Below are positions 37,042 to 44,327 of a stretch of DNA of 64,000 nt, one piece after another. A model generated the notes under the pieces. It saw nothing but the letters and a program-made list of their open reading frames with translations, ran no database searches and was not told the DNA's origin. Source of the DNA: Marinobacter salsuginis. GTDB lineage: Bacteria > Pseudomonadota > Gammaproteobacteria > Pseudomonadales > Oleiphilaceae. Both the position numbers and the translations under genes were made by a program. Each line of letters begins with the position of its first letter. The stretch's first letter is position 1. Location: NCBI RefSeq assembly GCF_009617755.1, contig NZ_BGZH01000001.1:1674001-1738000 (forward strand). The letters run 5' to 3'.

Positions 37042-38112
37042 ATGAGCAGCAATACCGAAATCACTCAGGCGGAAGGCTCCGGCGAAGGCATGGATCTGTT
37101 CGGCAGGTACCTGTCGGTGTGGGTAGCGCTGGCCATCATCGCCGGCGTGGCGCTGGGTCAGCTCGCACCTGTGGTACCGGAAACCCTGTCCCGCTTTGAA
37201 TACGCTCAGGTCTCCATTCCCATCGCCATTCTGATCTGGGCGATGATTTTCCCGATGATGGCGCAGATTGATTTCAGTGCGGTGGTTGGGGTACGCAAAG
37301 AACCGAAGGGCCTGGCGATCACTACCATCGTGAACTGGCTGATCAAGCCCTTCACCATGTTTGCCATTGCCTGGTTCTTTCTGATGGTGGTGTTCGAACC
37401 ATGGATCGCGCCGGGACTGGCCAGCGAGTACCTGGCCGGAGCGATCCTGTTGGGTGCGGCGCCCTGCACCGCCATGGTGTTCGTGTGGAGTTTCCTGACC
37501 AAAGGCGATGCCGCCTATACCCTGGTGCAGGTATCCCTGAACGACATCATCATGCTGTTCGCTTTCGCCCCGATTGTTGTGTTCCTGCTGGGCATTTCAG
37601 ATATCCAGGTGCCCTGGGATACCGTGCTGTTGTCCGTCGTCCTGTACATCGTGATTCCGCTGACGGCCGGCTACCTGACCCGCCGCACCCTGATCTCGCG
37701 CCACGGTCAGCAGTGGTACGACGATGCTTTCATGAAGCGGCTCGGCCCCGTCACCCCGGCGGCACTGATAGTTACCCTGGTGCTGCTGTTTGCCTTCCAG
37801 GGAGAAGTAATCCTGAACAACCCGCTGCATATCGTGCTGATCGCCGTGCCATTGATCGTTCAGACGTTCCTGATTTTCTTCCTGGCCTATGGCTGGGCAA
37901 GGCTCTGGAAAGTACGCCACTGCATCGCGGCGCCGGGCGCCATGATTGGTGCCAGCAACTTCTTCGAACTGGCCGTGGCCGCGGCCATCGCCCTGTTCGG
38001 TCTGCAATCCGGAGCCGCGCTGGCTACTGTGGTTGGTGTGCTCGTGGAAGTACCGCTCATGCTGATGCTGGTAAAAATAGCCAATCGCACCCGGGACCGG
38101 TTTCCCGCCTGA
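37042..38112 (+). CDS. acr3: Arsenite efflux permease ACR3
   Basis: A 356 aa inner-membrane arsenite/H+ antiporter of the BART superfamily, with about ten TM helices after a short polar N terminus. The conserved Cys of TM4 lies in AAPCTAMVFVWSF, and the later segment AAPGAMIGASNFFELAVAAAI is the family signature. AGGAAAAGG precedes the ATG at 37042. Codes with arsH as the rightward arm of the arsenic locus. It removes the arsenite produced by the ArsC domain. A perfect 11 bp stem-loop follows the gene. Confidence 0.95.
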   Translation: MSSNTEITQAEGSGEGMDLFGRYLSVWVALAIIAGVALGQLAPVVPETLSRFEYAQVSIPIAILIWAMIFPMMAQIDFSAVVGVRKEPKGLAITTIVNWLIKPFTMFAIAWFFLMVVFEPWIAPGLASEYLAGAILLGAAPCTAMVFVWSFLTKGDAAYTLVQVSLNDIIMLFAFAPIVVFLLGISDIQVPWDTVLLSVVLYIVIPLTAGYLTRRTLISRHGQQWYDDAFMKRLGPVTPAALIVTLVLLFAFQGEVILNNPLHIVLIAVPLIVQTFLIFFLAYGWARLWKVRHCIAAPGAMIGASNFFELAVAAAIALFGLQSGAALATVVGVLVEVPLMLMLVKIANRTRDRFPA

Positions 38113-38120
38113 ATCCCGGT

Positions 38121-38154
38121 GGTCAGCACCGGGCTTTCAGTCACGGTGCTGACC
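38121..38154 (+). other. Perfect 11 bp stem-loop after acr3
   Basis: GGTCAGCACCG pairs with CGGTGCTGACC across a 12 nt loop, 8 nt after the acr3 stop. It lacks a U-tract on the plus strand, so it may be a weak terminator or an mRNA-end stabiliser rather than a classical intrinsic terminator. Confidence 0.6.
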
Positions 38155-38240
38155 TTACCCCGCTACCTGTTCAGCTCACGCCCACCCTGCTAATATCGCG
38201 CCGACATTTCTGACGCACCGAACCTGACGGAATCCACGCA

Positions 38241-39038
38241 ATGGACGTTTTCCAGGCCCTTTTCCTTGGCCTTCTCCAGGGACTGACCGAATTCCTCCCG
38301 ATCTCCAGCTCCGCCCACCTGATCCTGACCCCTGCATTGTTCGGCTGGACCGATCAGGGCGTAGGTTTTGATCTGTCCGTGCACGTCGGGACCTTGCTGG
38401 CGGTTGTGCTCTATTTCCGGCGGGACGTCTTTGGCATCGCCCGGGACGGACTGATCTCGATTGGCCAGCGCAAAATCGTCGGCCAGGGTGCCCTGGCCTG
38501 GTACCTGGTGATCGGCACCATCCCGGCGGGCCTGGCCGGCCTGGCCTTGCTGGACATGATCGACAACGAATTGCGGGCCGTGGAAGTCATCTTCTTCACC
38601 ACCCTGTTCTTCGGCCTGCTACTGGGCGTTGCCGACTGGCTGCCAAAACGCCAGCGCACCCTCGACACACTTAACTGGAAAGACGCCGTCCTCGTCGGCA
38701 TCGCCCAGGCCATGGCCCTGGTACCCGGCACCTCCCGCTCCGGCGTCACCATCACCGCCGGCCTGTTCCTCGGCATGACCCGGGAAACCGCCTCCCGGTT
38801 CTCGTTTCTGCTGGCAATCCCCATTATCGTGCTGGCATCTGCGGTAAAACTGCTGGAAGTGGCAACCTCGGACGTGATCGTCGACTGGAATGGTTTCCTG
38901 ATTGGCGGGGTAACTTCGTTCCTGATGGCCATTACCGCGATCCACTTCTTTCTGAAGTGGCTCAACAAGGTAGGCATGTGGCCGTACGTTATCTACCGGA
39001 TTATTCTGGCGGGTGTGATTTACGCAGTTCTTATGTGA
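38241..39038 (+). CDS. uppP: Undecaprenyl-diphosphatase UppP/BacA
   Basis: Recycles undecaprenyl pyrophosphate for cell-wall and polysaccharide synthesis at the inner membrane. The 265 aa length fits (E. coli BacA 273). The N-terminal motif LGLLQGLTEFLPISSSAHL holds the catalytic Glu region, and PGTSRSGVTITAGL is the phosphate-binding P-loop-like motif. About eight TM segments. It stands alone, with 128 nt to acr3, and is convergent with uvrD across palindromic element B. Confidence 0.95.
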   Translation: MDVFQALFLGLLQGLTEFLPISSSAHLILTPALFGWTDQGVGFDLSVHVGTLLAVVLYFRRDVFGIARDGLISIGQRKIVGQGALAWYLVIGTIPAGLAGLALLDMIDNELRAVEVIFFTTLFFGLLLGVADWLPKRQRTLDTLNWKDAVLVGIAQAMALVPGTSRSGVTITAGLFLGMTRETASRFSFLLAIPIIVLASAVKLLEVATSDVIVDWNGFLIGGVTSFLMAITAIHFFLKWLNKVGMWPYVIYRIILAGVIYAVLM

Positions 39039-39064
39039 GCGCGGCGCCCAGCAAAGAGTCTGAA

Positions 39065-39180
39065 GCGCAGGGTTGGGGCGGCCTTTCCAAAACTGTGCGG
39101 AGCCATGGATGGCGGAGCCCAAGCGTCACATGGATGTGCCGCAAGGAGCGTGTTTTGGAAAGGCCACCTCAACCCTGCGC
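39065..39180 (+). repeat. Palindromic element, copy B
   Basis: The outer arms 39065-39093 and 39152-39180 are complementary at 27 of 29 positions. The core 39093-39152 has palindromes GCCAT-GG-ATGGC and CACAT-GG-ATGTG. The reverse complement of this core is identical to the copy D core at 59 of 60 positions, although the two copies' arms are unrelated. It lies between the convergent uppP and uvrD genes; the right arm ends 12 nt before the uvrD stop. Confidence 0.88.
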
Positions 39181-39191
39181 ACGCACTCAAG

Positions 39192-41357
39192 CTAGCAGGC
39201 TTCTAAAGGCGCATAAGCCAGAACCAGCCACTTCGCGCCCTCATCAAAGTTTACCTGCACCCGAGTATGGTGCCCGGTACCCTCTGAATTCATCACGATG
39301 CCTTCACCAAACTTGGGATGGCGAACCCTCTGTCCCAGGCTGAAGCCGGACTGCTGGGCCGAATCCTGGGCAAACAGGCTTTCGTTGGGACGCTCAACCA
39401 TCGCCGGCCGAGTCACGGTATTTCGCAGCCGCACCTCCTGCAGACAATCGCCCGGAATTTCCCGCACAAACCGGGACAGGGCGTTAAACTTCTCCTGCCC
39501 GTACAACCGACGGGATTCGGCGTAAGTAAGCACCAGCTTTTTCATCGCCCGCGTAATGCCCACGTAGGCCAGACGACGTTCCTCTTCCATACGACCCGGC
39601 TCCTCCAGGGACATGCCGTGAGGGAACAGACCTTCCTCCACGCCGGCCAGGAACACCATGGGGAACTCCAGACCCTTGGCAGAATGCAGGGTCATCAGCT
39701 GGACGCTGTCCTCATGGGCTTCGGCCTGGGATTCGCCGGCGTCCAGCGCGGCCTGGGCAATAAATTCCGCCAGCGGGTCCACGCCGTCTTCCACCTCATA
39801 GTCAGACAGGGCGTTAACCAGTTCCTCCAGGTTCTCCACCCGCGCCTGACCTTTCTCTCCCTTTTCGCTGGCGTGATAATCCTTCAGCCCGCTGTCCTCG
39901 ATGGTCTGCTTCATCAACCCATGCAGGGTCGCATCCCCCACCATGCCGGACAGCTTTTCAATAATCGCTATAAACGACTGCAGCCCGGTTTTGGCGCGGC
40001 CCTTCACCTGCCCGGCCTCCAGCAGGCGCTCGGCAGATTCCCACAAAGAGATGCTTTGCTCGGTGGCGTATTCCCGCAGCTCCGCCAGGCTCTTGGCGCC
40101 AATGCCACGGGGCGGCACGTTCACCACCCGCTCAAACGCCGCATCGTCGCGGCGGTACTGGACCAGCCGCAGGTACGCCAGAGCGTTGCGGATTTCCTGG
40201 CGATCGTAGAAGCGCAGGCCGCCATAGACCCGATAAGGAATGCCCTGACGCATCAGCGCCTCCTCCAGCACCCGGGACTGGGCGTTGGAGCGGTATAGAA
40301 TCGCGCACTCACTGCGTAGGTTGCCATCCTGAACCCAGGCGGAAATGCTGTCGGCGATGTAGTTCGCTTCATCCTGTTCGTTGAACGCCGCGTACAGACT
40401 GATCGGCTCGCCTTCCGGGCCGTCGGTCCAGAGCTCTTTGCCAAGCCGACCCTGGTTATTGGCGATCACGGCGTTCGCCGCCTTCAGAATCATCTGGGTG
40501 GAACGATAGTTTTGCTCCAGGCGCACCAGCCGAGAATTGGGAAAATCCCGCTGGTATTGCTGGATGTTCTCGATCTTGGCGCCCCGCCAGCCGTAGATGG
40601 ACTGATCGTCGTCTCCCACCACCGTCAGCGGCACACGGTTGCTGGCCAGCACCTGCAGCCAGGCGTATTGAATGGTATTGGTGTCCTGGAACTCGTCCAC
40701 CAGAATGTGCTGGAACCGACCCTGGTAGTGGGCCAGCAGCTCTGGCCGGTGCAGCCAGAGCTCGTGGGAGCGCAGCAGCAACTCGCCAAAATCCACCAGA
40801 CCACCCTGCTGGCAAAGCTTCTCGTACTGGCGGTAAATCTTCAGCATGATCGTCAGAAACTGATCGCCCGGATTCTCCTGGATATGATCCGCCCGCAGCC
40901 CCTCGTCCTTCTGGCTGTTGATAAACCACTGGGCCTGCTTCGGCGGCCACTTGCTCTCGTCGATCTGGTTTTCGCGCATCACCCGCTTGATCAGCCGCAA
41001 CTGGTCGTCGCTGTCCAGCACCTGGAAGTTCTCGGGCAGTCCGGCGTCTTTCCAGTGCGAACGCAGTAGGCGGTGAGCGATGCCATGAAACGTGCCGAAC
41101 CAGAGTCCACGGGCCGGAATCTGCATCATCTGCTCGATGCGATAACGCATCTCCTTGGCGGCCTTGTTGGTAAACGTTACCGCCAGGATGCCAGTGGGCG
41201 GAACCCGATCCACAGTCATCAACCAGGCGATCCGGTGCACCAGAACACGGGTTTTGCCGCTGCCTGCACCGGCCAGAACCAGAAGATGATCGTTCTGTGC
41301 GGTAACAGCTTCACGCTGGGCATCGTTCAAAGGATCGATGATGTGGGAGACGTCCAT
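39192..41357 (-). CDS. uvrD: DNA helicase II UvrD
   Basis: A superfamily 1A 3'-5' helicase for nucleotide excision and mismatch repair, 721 aa (E. coli 720). Motif Q/I is LNDAQREAVTA followed by Walker A AGAGSGKTRVL. Walker B is VDEFQDTN, motif III is GDDDQSIYGWRGA, and motif VI is YVGITRAMK. The C-terminal Tudor-like tail GQRVRHPKFGEGIVMN binds RNA polymerase in homologues. The ATG at 41357 lacks a strong SD. A LexA-like box sits just upstream, as in E. coli uvrD. The UvrD-like gene at 52280 is a second, more divergent paralogue. Confidence 0.96.
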   Translation of the reverse strand: MDVSHIIDPLNDAQREAVTAQNDHLLVLAGAGSGKTRVLVHRIAWLMTVDRVPPTGILAVTFTNKAAKEMRYRIEQMMQIPARGLWFGTFHGIAHRLLRSHWKDAGLPENFQVLDSDDQLRLIKRVMRENQIDESKWPPKQAQWFINSQKDEGLRADHIQENPGDQFLTIMLKIYRQYEKLCQQGGLVDFGELLLRSHELWLHRPELLAHYQGRFQHILVDEFQDTNTIQYAWLQVLASNRVPLTVVGDDDQSIYGWRGAKIENIQQYQRDFPNSRLVRLEQNYRSTQMILKAANAVIANNQGRLGKELWTDGPEGEPISLYAAFNEQDEANYIADSISAWVQDGNLRSECAILYRSNAQSRVLEEALMRQGIPYRVYGGLRFYDRQEIRNALAYLRLVQYRRDDAAFERVVNVPPRGIGAKSLAELREYATEQSISLWESAERLLEAGQVKGRAKTGLQSFIAIIEKLSGMVGDATLHGLMKQTIEDSGLKDYHASEKGEKGQARVENLEELVNALSDYEVEDGVDPLAEFIAQAALDAGESQAEAHEDSVQLMTLHSAKGLEFPMVFLAGVEEGLFPHGMSLEEPGRMEEERRLAYVGITRAMKKLVLTYAESRRLYGQEKFNALSRFVREIPGDCLQEVRLRNTVTRPAMVERPNESLFAQDSAQQSGFSLGQRVRHPKFGEGIVMNSEGTGHHTRVQVNFDEGAKWLVLAYAPLEAC

Positions 41358-41374
41358 AAAGTATCGGTTCGCTA

Positions 41375-41390
41375 CTGGTTAAATAAACAG
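41375..41390 (-). promoter_or_regulatory. LexA-type SOS box upstream of uvrD
   Basis: On the minus strand CTGTTTATTTAACCAG fits CTG-N10-CAG with an AT-rich centre. It lies just downstream of a TATACT -10 box (41398-41403), overlapping the expected start of transcription. E. coli uvrD is SOS-controlled through a similar site. Confidence 0.7.
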
Positions 41391-41450
41391 GTTAAGGAGT
41401 ATAACAGGAGAAAAGCAGGATTTCCGGGTGGGAGTTTTTACTGGTTGCGC

Positions 41451-41476
41451 GTCGGATTACGCGTTGCTAATCCGAC
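41451..41476. repeat. REP-like hairpin GTCGGATTA / TAATCCGAC
   Basis: A perfect 9 bp inverted repeat with an 8 nt loop, flanked by GCGC and CTACGTA. Sequences of the type GGTCGGATTA...TAATCCGAC are widespread extragenic repeats in gammaproteobacteria. It lies in the 314 nt gap between uvrD and the aldehyde dehydrogenase gene, 60 nt from palindromic element C. Confidence 0.65.
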
Positions 41477-41534
41477 CTACGTAATGCCGAATCTAATGAT
41501 TCGAAAAGCCCTCTCCCCATGTCAGAGAGAGCGC

Positions 41535-41632
41535 GGGGGAGGTTCCCCTTCAGGACTGTCTGTGGCCAAGGATGGCCACAGCCAAGGGCACATGGATGTG
41601 CTCGTAGCGTGTCCTGAAGGGGAACCTCCCCC
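41535..41632 (+). repeat. Palindromic element, copy C
   Basis: The outer arms 41535-41556 and 41611-41632 are perfectly complementary over 22 bp. Inside are hairpin 1 TGTGGCCA-AGGA-TGGCCACA (41561-41580) and hairpin 2 CACAT-GG-ATGTG (41589-41600). The core ends AGCGTGTCC, running into the right arm. It lies between the tandem genes uvrD and the aldehyde dehydrogenase gene, just after the latter's stop. Together with the REP-like hairpin and the uvrD promoter it fills this gap; I see no protein gene here. Confidence 0.88.
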
Positions 41633-41671
41633 GTGCGACACCCCCAGGGATGAGGGCTGTTATTTCAGAAG

Positions 41672-43123
41672 TTAGAAGCCTCTCGGCACCGTCTGAGCTT
41701 CCACGAACTCGAACAGACCTTCCAGGCCACCTTCACGGCCAATACCCGAGGCCTTCATGCCACCAAACGGCGCCTCCGGCGTCGGGCCGGTGCCGGTGTT
41801 CCAGCCACAATGGCCGAAGCGCAGGCCGGCAGCCACGCGCTGGGCGCGCTCGGCATCGTTGGTGAACACGTAGGAAGCCAAGCCGAACTCGGTGTCGTTA
41901 CCGGCTTCGATCACTTCCTCTTCGGTGCGGAACAGCGCCATGGGCACCAGCGGGCCGAAGGTTTCCTCCTGGTAGCAGCACATATCGCGGTTTACCCCGT
42001 GTACCACCGTGGGCGGGAAGAACAGATCGTTGCCCAGCTCCTCCGGCTTCTTGCCGGCGACCAGGGTCGCGCCTTTCTCAAGGGCGTCCTGCACGTGGCG
42101 TTTAACCTTGTCGTAGCCAGCCTGGTTGATCAGCGGGCCAATATCCACGTCGCCGTTGATCCCGTCACCGACGGTCATTTTGTTGACCCGCTCGGCAAGT
42201 TTTTCACCAAAGGCATCGGCCACTTTCTCATGCACGAAGATCCGGTTGGCACAGACACAGGTCTGGCCGCCACCACGGAATTTGTTGGCGATAAGGTTGT
42301 CCGCCGCGGCGTCCAGATCGGCGTCGTCGAAGACGATGAACGGCGCGTTGCCACCCAGTTCCAGGGCCAGTTTCTTGACCTGCTCGGCGGTGTCTACGAT
42401 CAGCTTGCGGCCCACTTCTGTGGAGCCCGTAAAGCTGAGCATGGGTACATCCGGGCTTTCGCAGAGTACCTTCCCGATGACACTGGCCTTGCCCATCACC
42501 AGGTTCACCATGCCGTCGGGCATGTCCGTGTGCTTGTCCATCAGGCTGAACAGGGCAATCATGGTCAGCGGGGTTTCACTGGCCGGCTTGATCACGGACG
42601 GACAGCCAGCGGCCAGAGCCGCCGACAGCTTCTTGGCAATCATGCCAATGGGGAAGTTCCAGGGCGTGATCAGGCCGGCGACACCGATGGGCCGGTAGTG
42701 AACCGTCCAGGTGCAGTCTTTCGGTTTCTCGGGAATGGTGTGCGCGTCCAGGGCCTGGATGTGCTTGGAGCAGTAATCGAAGAACCCGGCGGCATAATCT
42801 ACCTCGCCCTGGGCCTCTTGCAGCGGTTTGCCATGTTCCATGCACAAAATCCGACCGACTTCTTCCTTGTTGGCCTTGAGCGCGTCCCGTATGTCTTCCA
42901 GCCACTTGCGGCGGGTCTCGATGCTGTAAGGACTTGTAAGCCGAAGCGCCGACTTGCCGGATGCGATGGCAGCGTTCACTTCCTCTTCCGACATGGATGC
43001 GACCTGGGCGATCACCTTGCCCGTTGCCGGGTTATAAACATCGAAGGTGTTGCCATGCGCATTGTCAGTCCAGCGACCACCGATATAGCCGGTCAGCTTT
43101 TCCAGCAGGGGTGACTCGATCAT
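41672..43123 (-). CDS. gabD: NAD(P)-dependent succinate-semialdehyde dehydrogenase-type aldehyde dehydrogenase
   Basis: A 483 aa aldehyde dehydrogenase closest to GabD. The Glu base is in LELGGNAPF and the catalytic Cys is in GGQTCVCANR, near residue 288. FTGSTEVGRKL and NFPIGMIAKKLS are family segments. GabD oxidises succinic semialdehyde to succinate in GABA and putrescine breakdown. It is divergent from the acetylpolyamine amidohydrolase gene, which supports polyamine or GABA catabolism. Glutarate-semialdehyde dehydrogenase is an alternative. SD: GAGGAG sits 5 nt before the ATG at 43123. Confidence 0.9.
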   Translation of the reverse strand: MIESPLLEKLTGYIGGRWTDNAHGNTFDVYNPATGKVIAQVASMSEEEVNAAIASGKSALRLTSPYSIETRRKWLEDIRDALKANKEEVGRILCMEHGKPLQEAQGEVDYAAGFFDYCSKHIQALDAHTIPEKPKDCTWTVHYRPIGVAGLITPWNFPIGMIAKKLSAALAAGCPSVIKPASETPLTMIALFSLMDKHTDMPDGMVNLVMGKASVIGKVLCESPDVPMLSFTGSTEVGRKLIVDTAEQVKKLALELGGNAPFIVFDDADLDAAADNLIANKFRGGGQTCVCANRIFVHEKVADAFGEKLAERVNKMTVGDGINGDVDIGPLINQAGYDKVKRHVQDALEKGATLVAGKKPEELGNDLFFPPTVVHGVNRDMCCYQEETFGPLVPMALFRTEEEVIEAGNDTEFGLASYVFTNDAERAQRVAAGLRFGHCGWNTGTGPTPEAPFGGMKASGIGREGGLEGLFEFVEAQTVPRGF

Positions 43124-43251
43124 CTCGGCTCCTCTTCTGTGATTGGCTCCGCCCCCGTGTGGAGCGCAGTATAGGTAATCTGGTTGCGTCAGTGTTTTAT
43201 GTCTTCCATAGTGGATGTTGTATCCCGACCTGTAAAGTCAAGGGCAGGCTT

Positions 43252-43279
43252 TTGATCATCCCCTGAGTGTGCCTATACT
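43252..43279 (+). promoter_or_regulatory. Sigma70-type promoter of the acetylpolyamine amidohydrolase gene
   Basis: TTGATC (43252-43257) and TATACT (43274-43279) are separated by 16 nt and lie 31 nt before the ATG at 43310. Both hexamers are close to consensus. Confidence 0.6.
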
Positions 43280-43309
43280 CGGGGAATTAGACACTCAGGA
43301 GACCGGACA

Positions 43310-44323
43310 ATGAAGGCATTTTTCCATCACGCACAGGATGAGCATATTCCACAGACGTACTTTACCCGTGGACAGATGCGCCAGCCCCAGGAGATACCTG
43401 CTCGTACCGGTGAAATGTTGGGCGGACTGAAGGAAATGGGCATTTCCGTGCTGCAGCCAGCGGACCAGGGTGCGGGGCCCATCTCGAAGGTTCACGATCT
43501 GGGTTACCTGCGTTTTCTGGAATCCGCCCATCGGCGCTGGAAACAGATGGATGACTGGGGTGATGAAGTCATCTCCAATATCTTTGTCCGTTCCCCCAAC
43601 CACCTGACAGGCATCCTGGCCGAAGCAGCCCGCTACCAGGCCGACGGCAGTTGCCCGATCGGCGAGAACACCTGGCACGCGGCCTACTGGTCGGCCCAGA
43701 GCGCGCTCGGTGCTGCCGATGCGCTGATTGCTGGCGATCGCACCTCCTACGCTGTGTGCCGCCCGCCGGGACACCATGCCCGCCGGGATGCGGCCGGCGG
43801 GTTCTGCTACCTGAACAATGCCGCGATCGCCGCCGAGCACATGAAAGCCCGGTTCCCCCGGATCGTGATCCTCGATACCGACATGCACCATGGCCAGGGC
43901 ATTCAGGAGATCTTCTACGACCGCAGCGACGTGCTCTATATCTCAATCCACGGCGATCCCACCAACTTCTACCCGGTGGTCACCGGCTTCGAGAACGAGC
44001 GTGGCGAAGGGGAAGGCTTTGGCTACAACATCAACATGCCGATGCCCCACGGTTCAACGGAAGACGATTTCTTTGCAAAACTGGACGACGCCCTGTCGGC
44101 CATAAAACTTTTCCAGCCGGATGCCCTGATCCTCGCCCTCGGTTTCGATATCTACAAGAACGATCCACAGGCCAAGGTATCAGTCTCTTCCGAAGGCTTC
44201 TGCAGGCTCAGCACCCACGTGCGTCAATTGGGGCTACCAACACTGGTGGTTCAGGAAGGCGGGTACGATCTGGACGCCCTGAGCGAGAACGTCCAGCAGT
44301 TCTTCAAAGGCCTGGCGGGCTGA
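43310..44323 (+). CDS. Acetylpolyamine amidohydrolase (class II histone deacetylase family)
   Basis: A zinc hydrolase of 337 aa that removes acetyl groups from polyamines. HDAC-family motifs are CRPPGHHARRDAAGGFCYLNN, DTDMHHGQGIQEIF with the Zn-binding Asp and His, LGFDIYKND for the second Zn Asp, and QEGGYDLDAL with the transition-state Tyr. It starts MKAFFHHAQDEH. AGGAG lies 10 nt before the ATG. Opposite the gabD-type gene across 186 nt, the pair could degrade acetylated putrescine or spermidine through GABA. A histone-deacetylase-like protein substrate is less likely. Confidence 0.9.
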   Translation: MKAFFHHAQDEHIPQTYFTRGQMRQPQEIPARTGEMLGGLKEMGISVLQPADQGAGPISKVHDLGYLRFLESAHRRWKQMDDWGDEVISNIFVRSPNHLTGILAEAARYQADGSCPIGENTWHAAYWSAQSALGAADALIAGDRTSYAVCRPPGHHARRDAAGGFCYLNNAAIAAEHMKARFPRIVILDTDMHHGQGIQEIFYDRSDVLYISIHGDPTNFYPVVTGFENERGEGEGFGYNINMPMPHGSTEDDFFAKLDDALSAIKLFQPDALILALGFDIYKNDPQAKVSVSSEGFCRLSTHVRQLGLPTLVVQEGGYDLDALSENVQQFFKGLAG

Positions 44324-44327
44324 AGCT

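Noticed and set aside
32280..38240. The arsenic locus as a recent mobile island
   Set aside because: No integrase, transposase, tRNA target or direct repeats were seen at its edges. Transfer remains possible but cannot be supported from this sequence alone.
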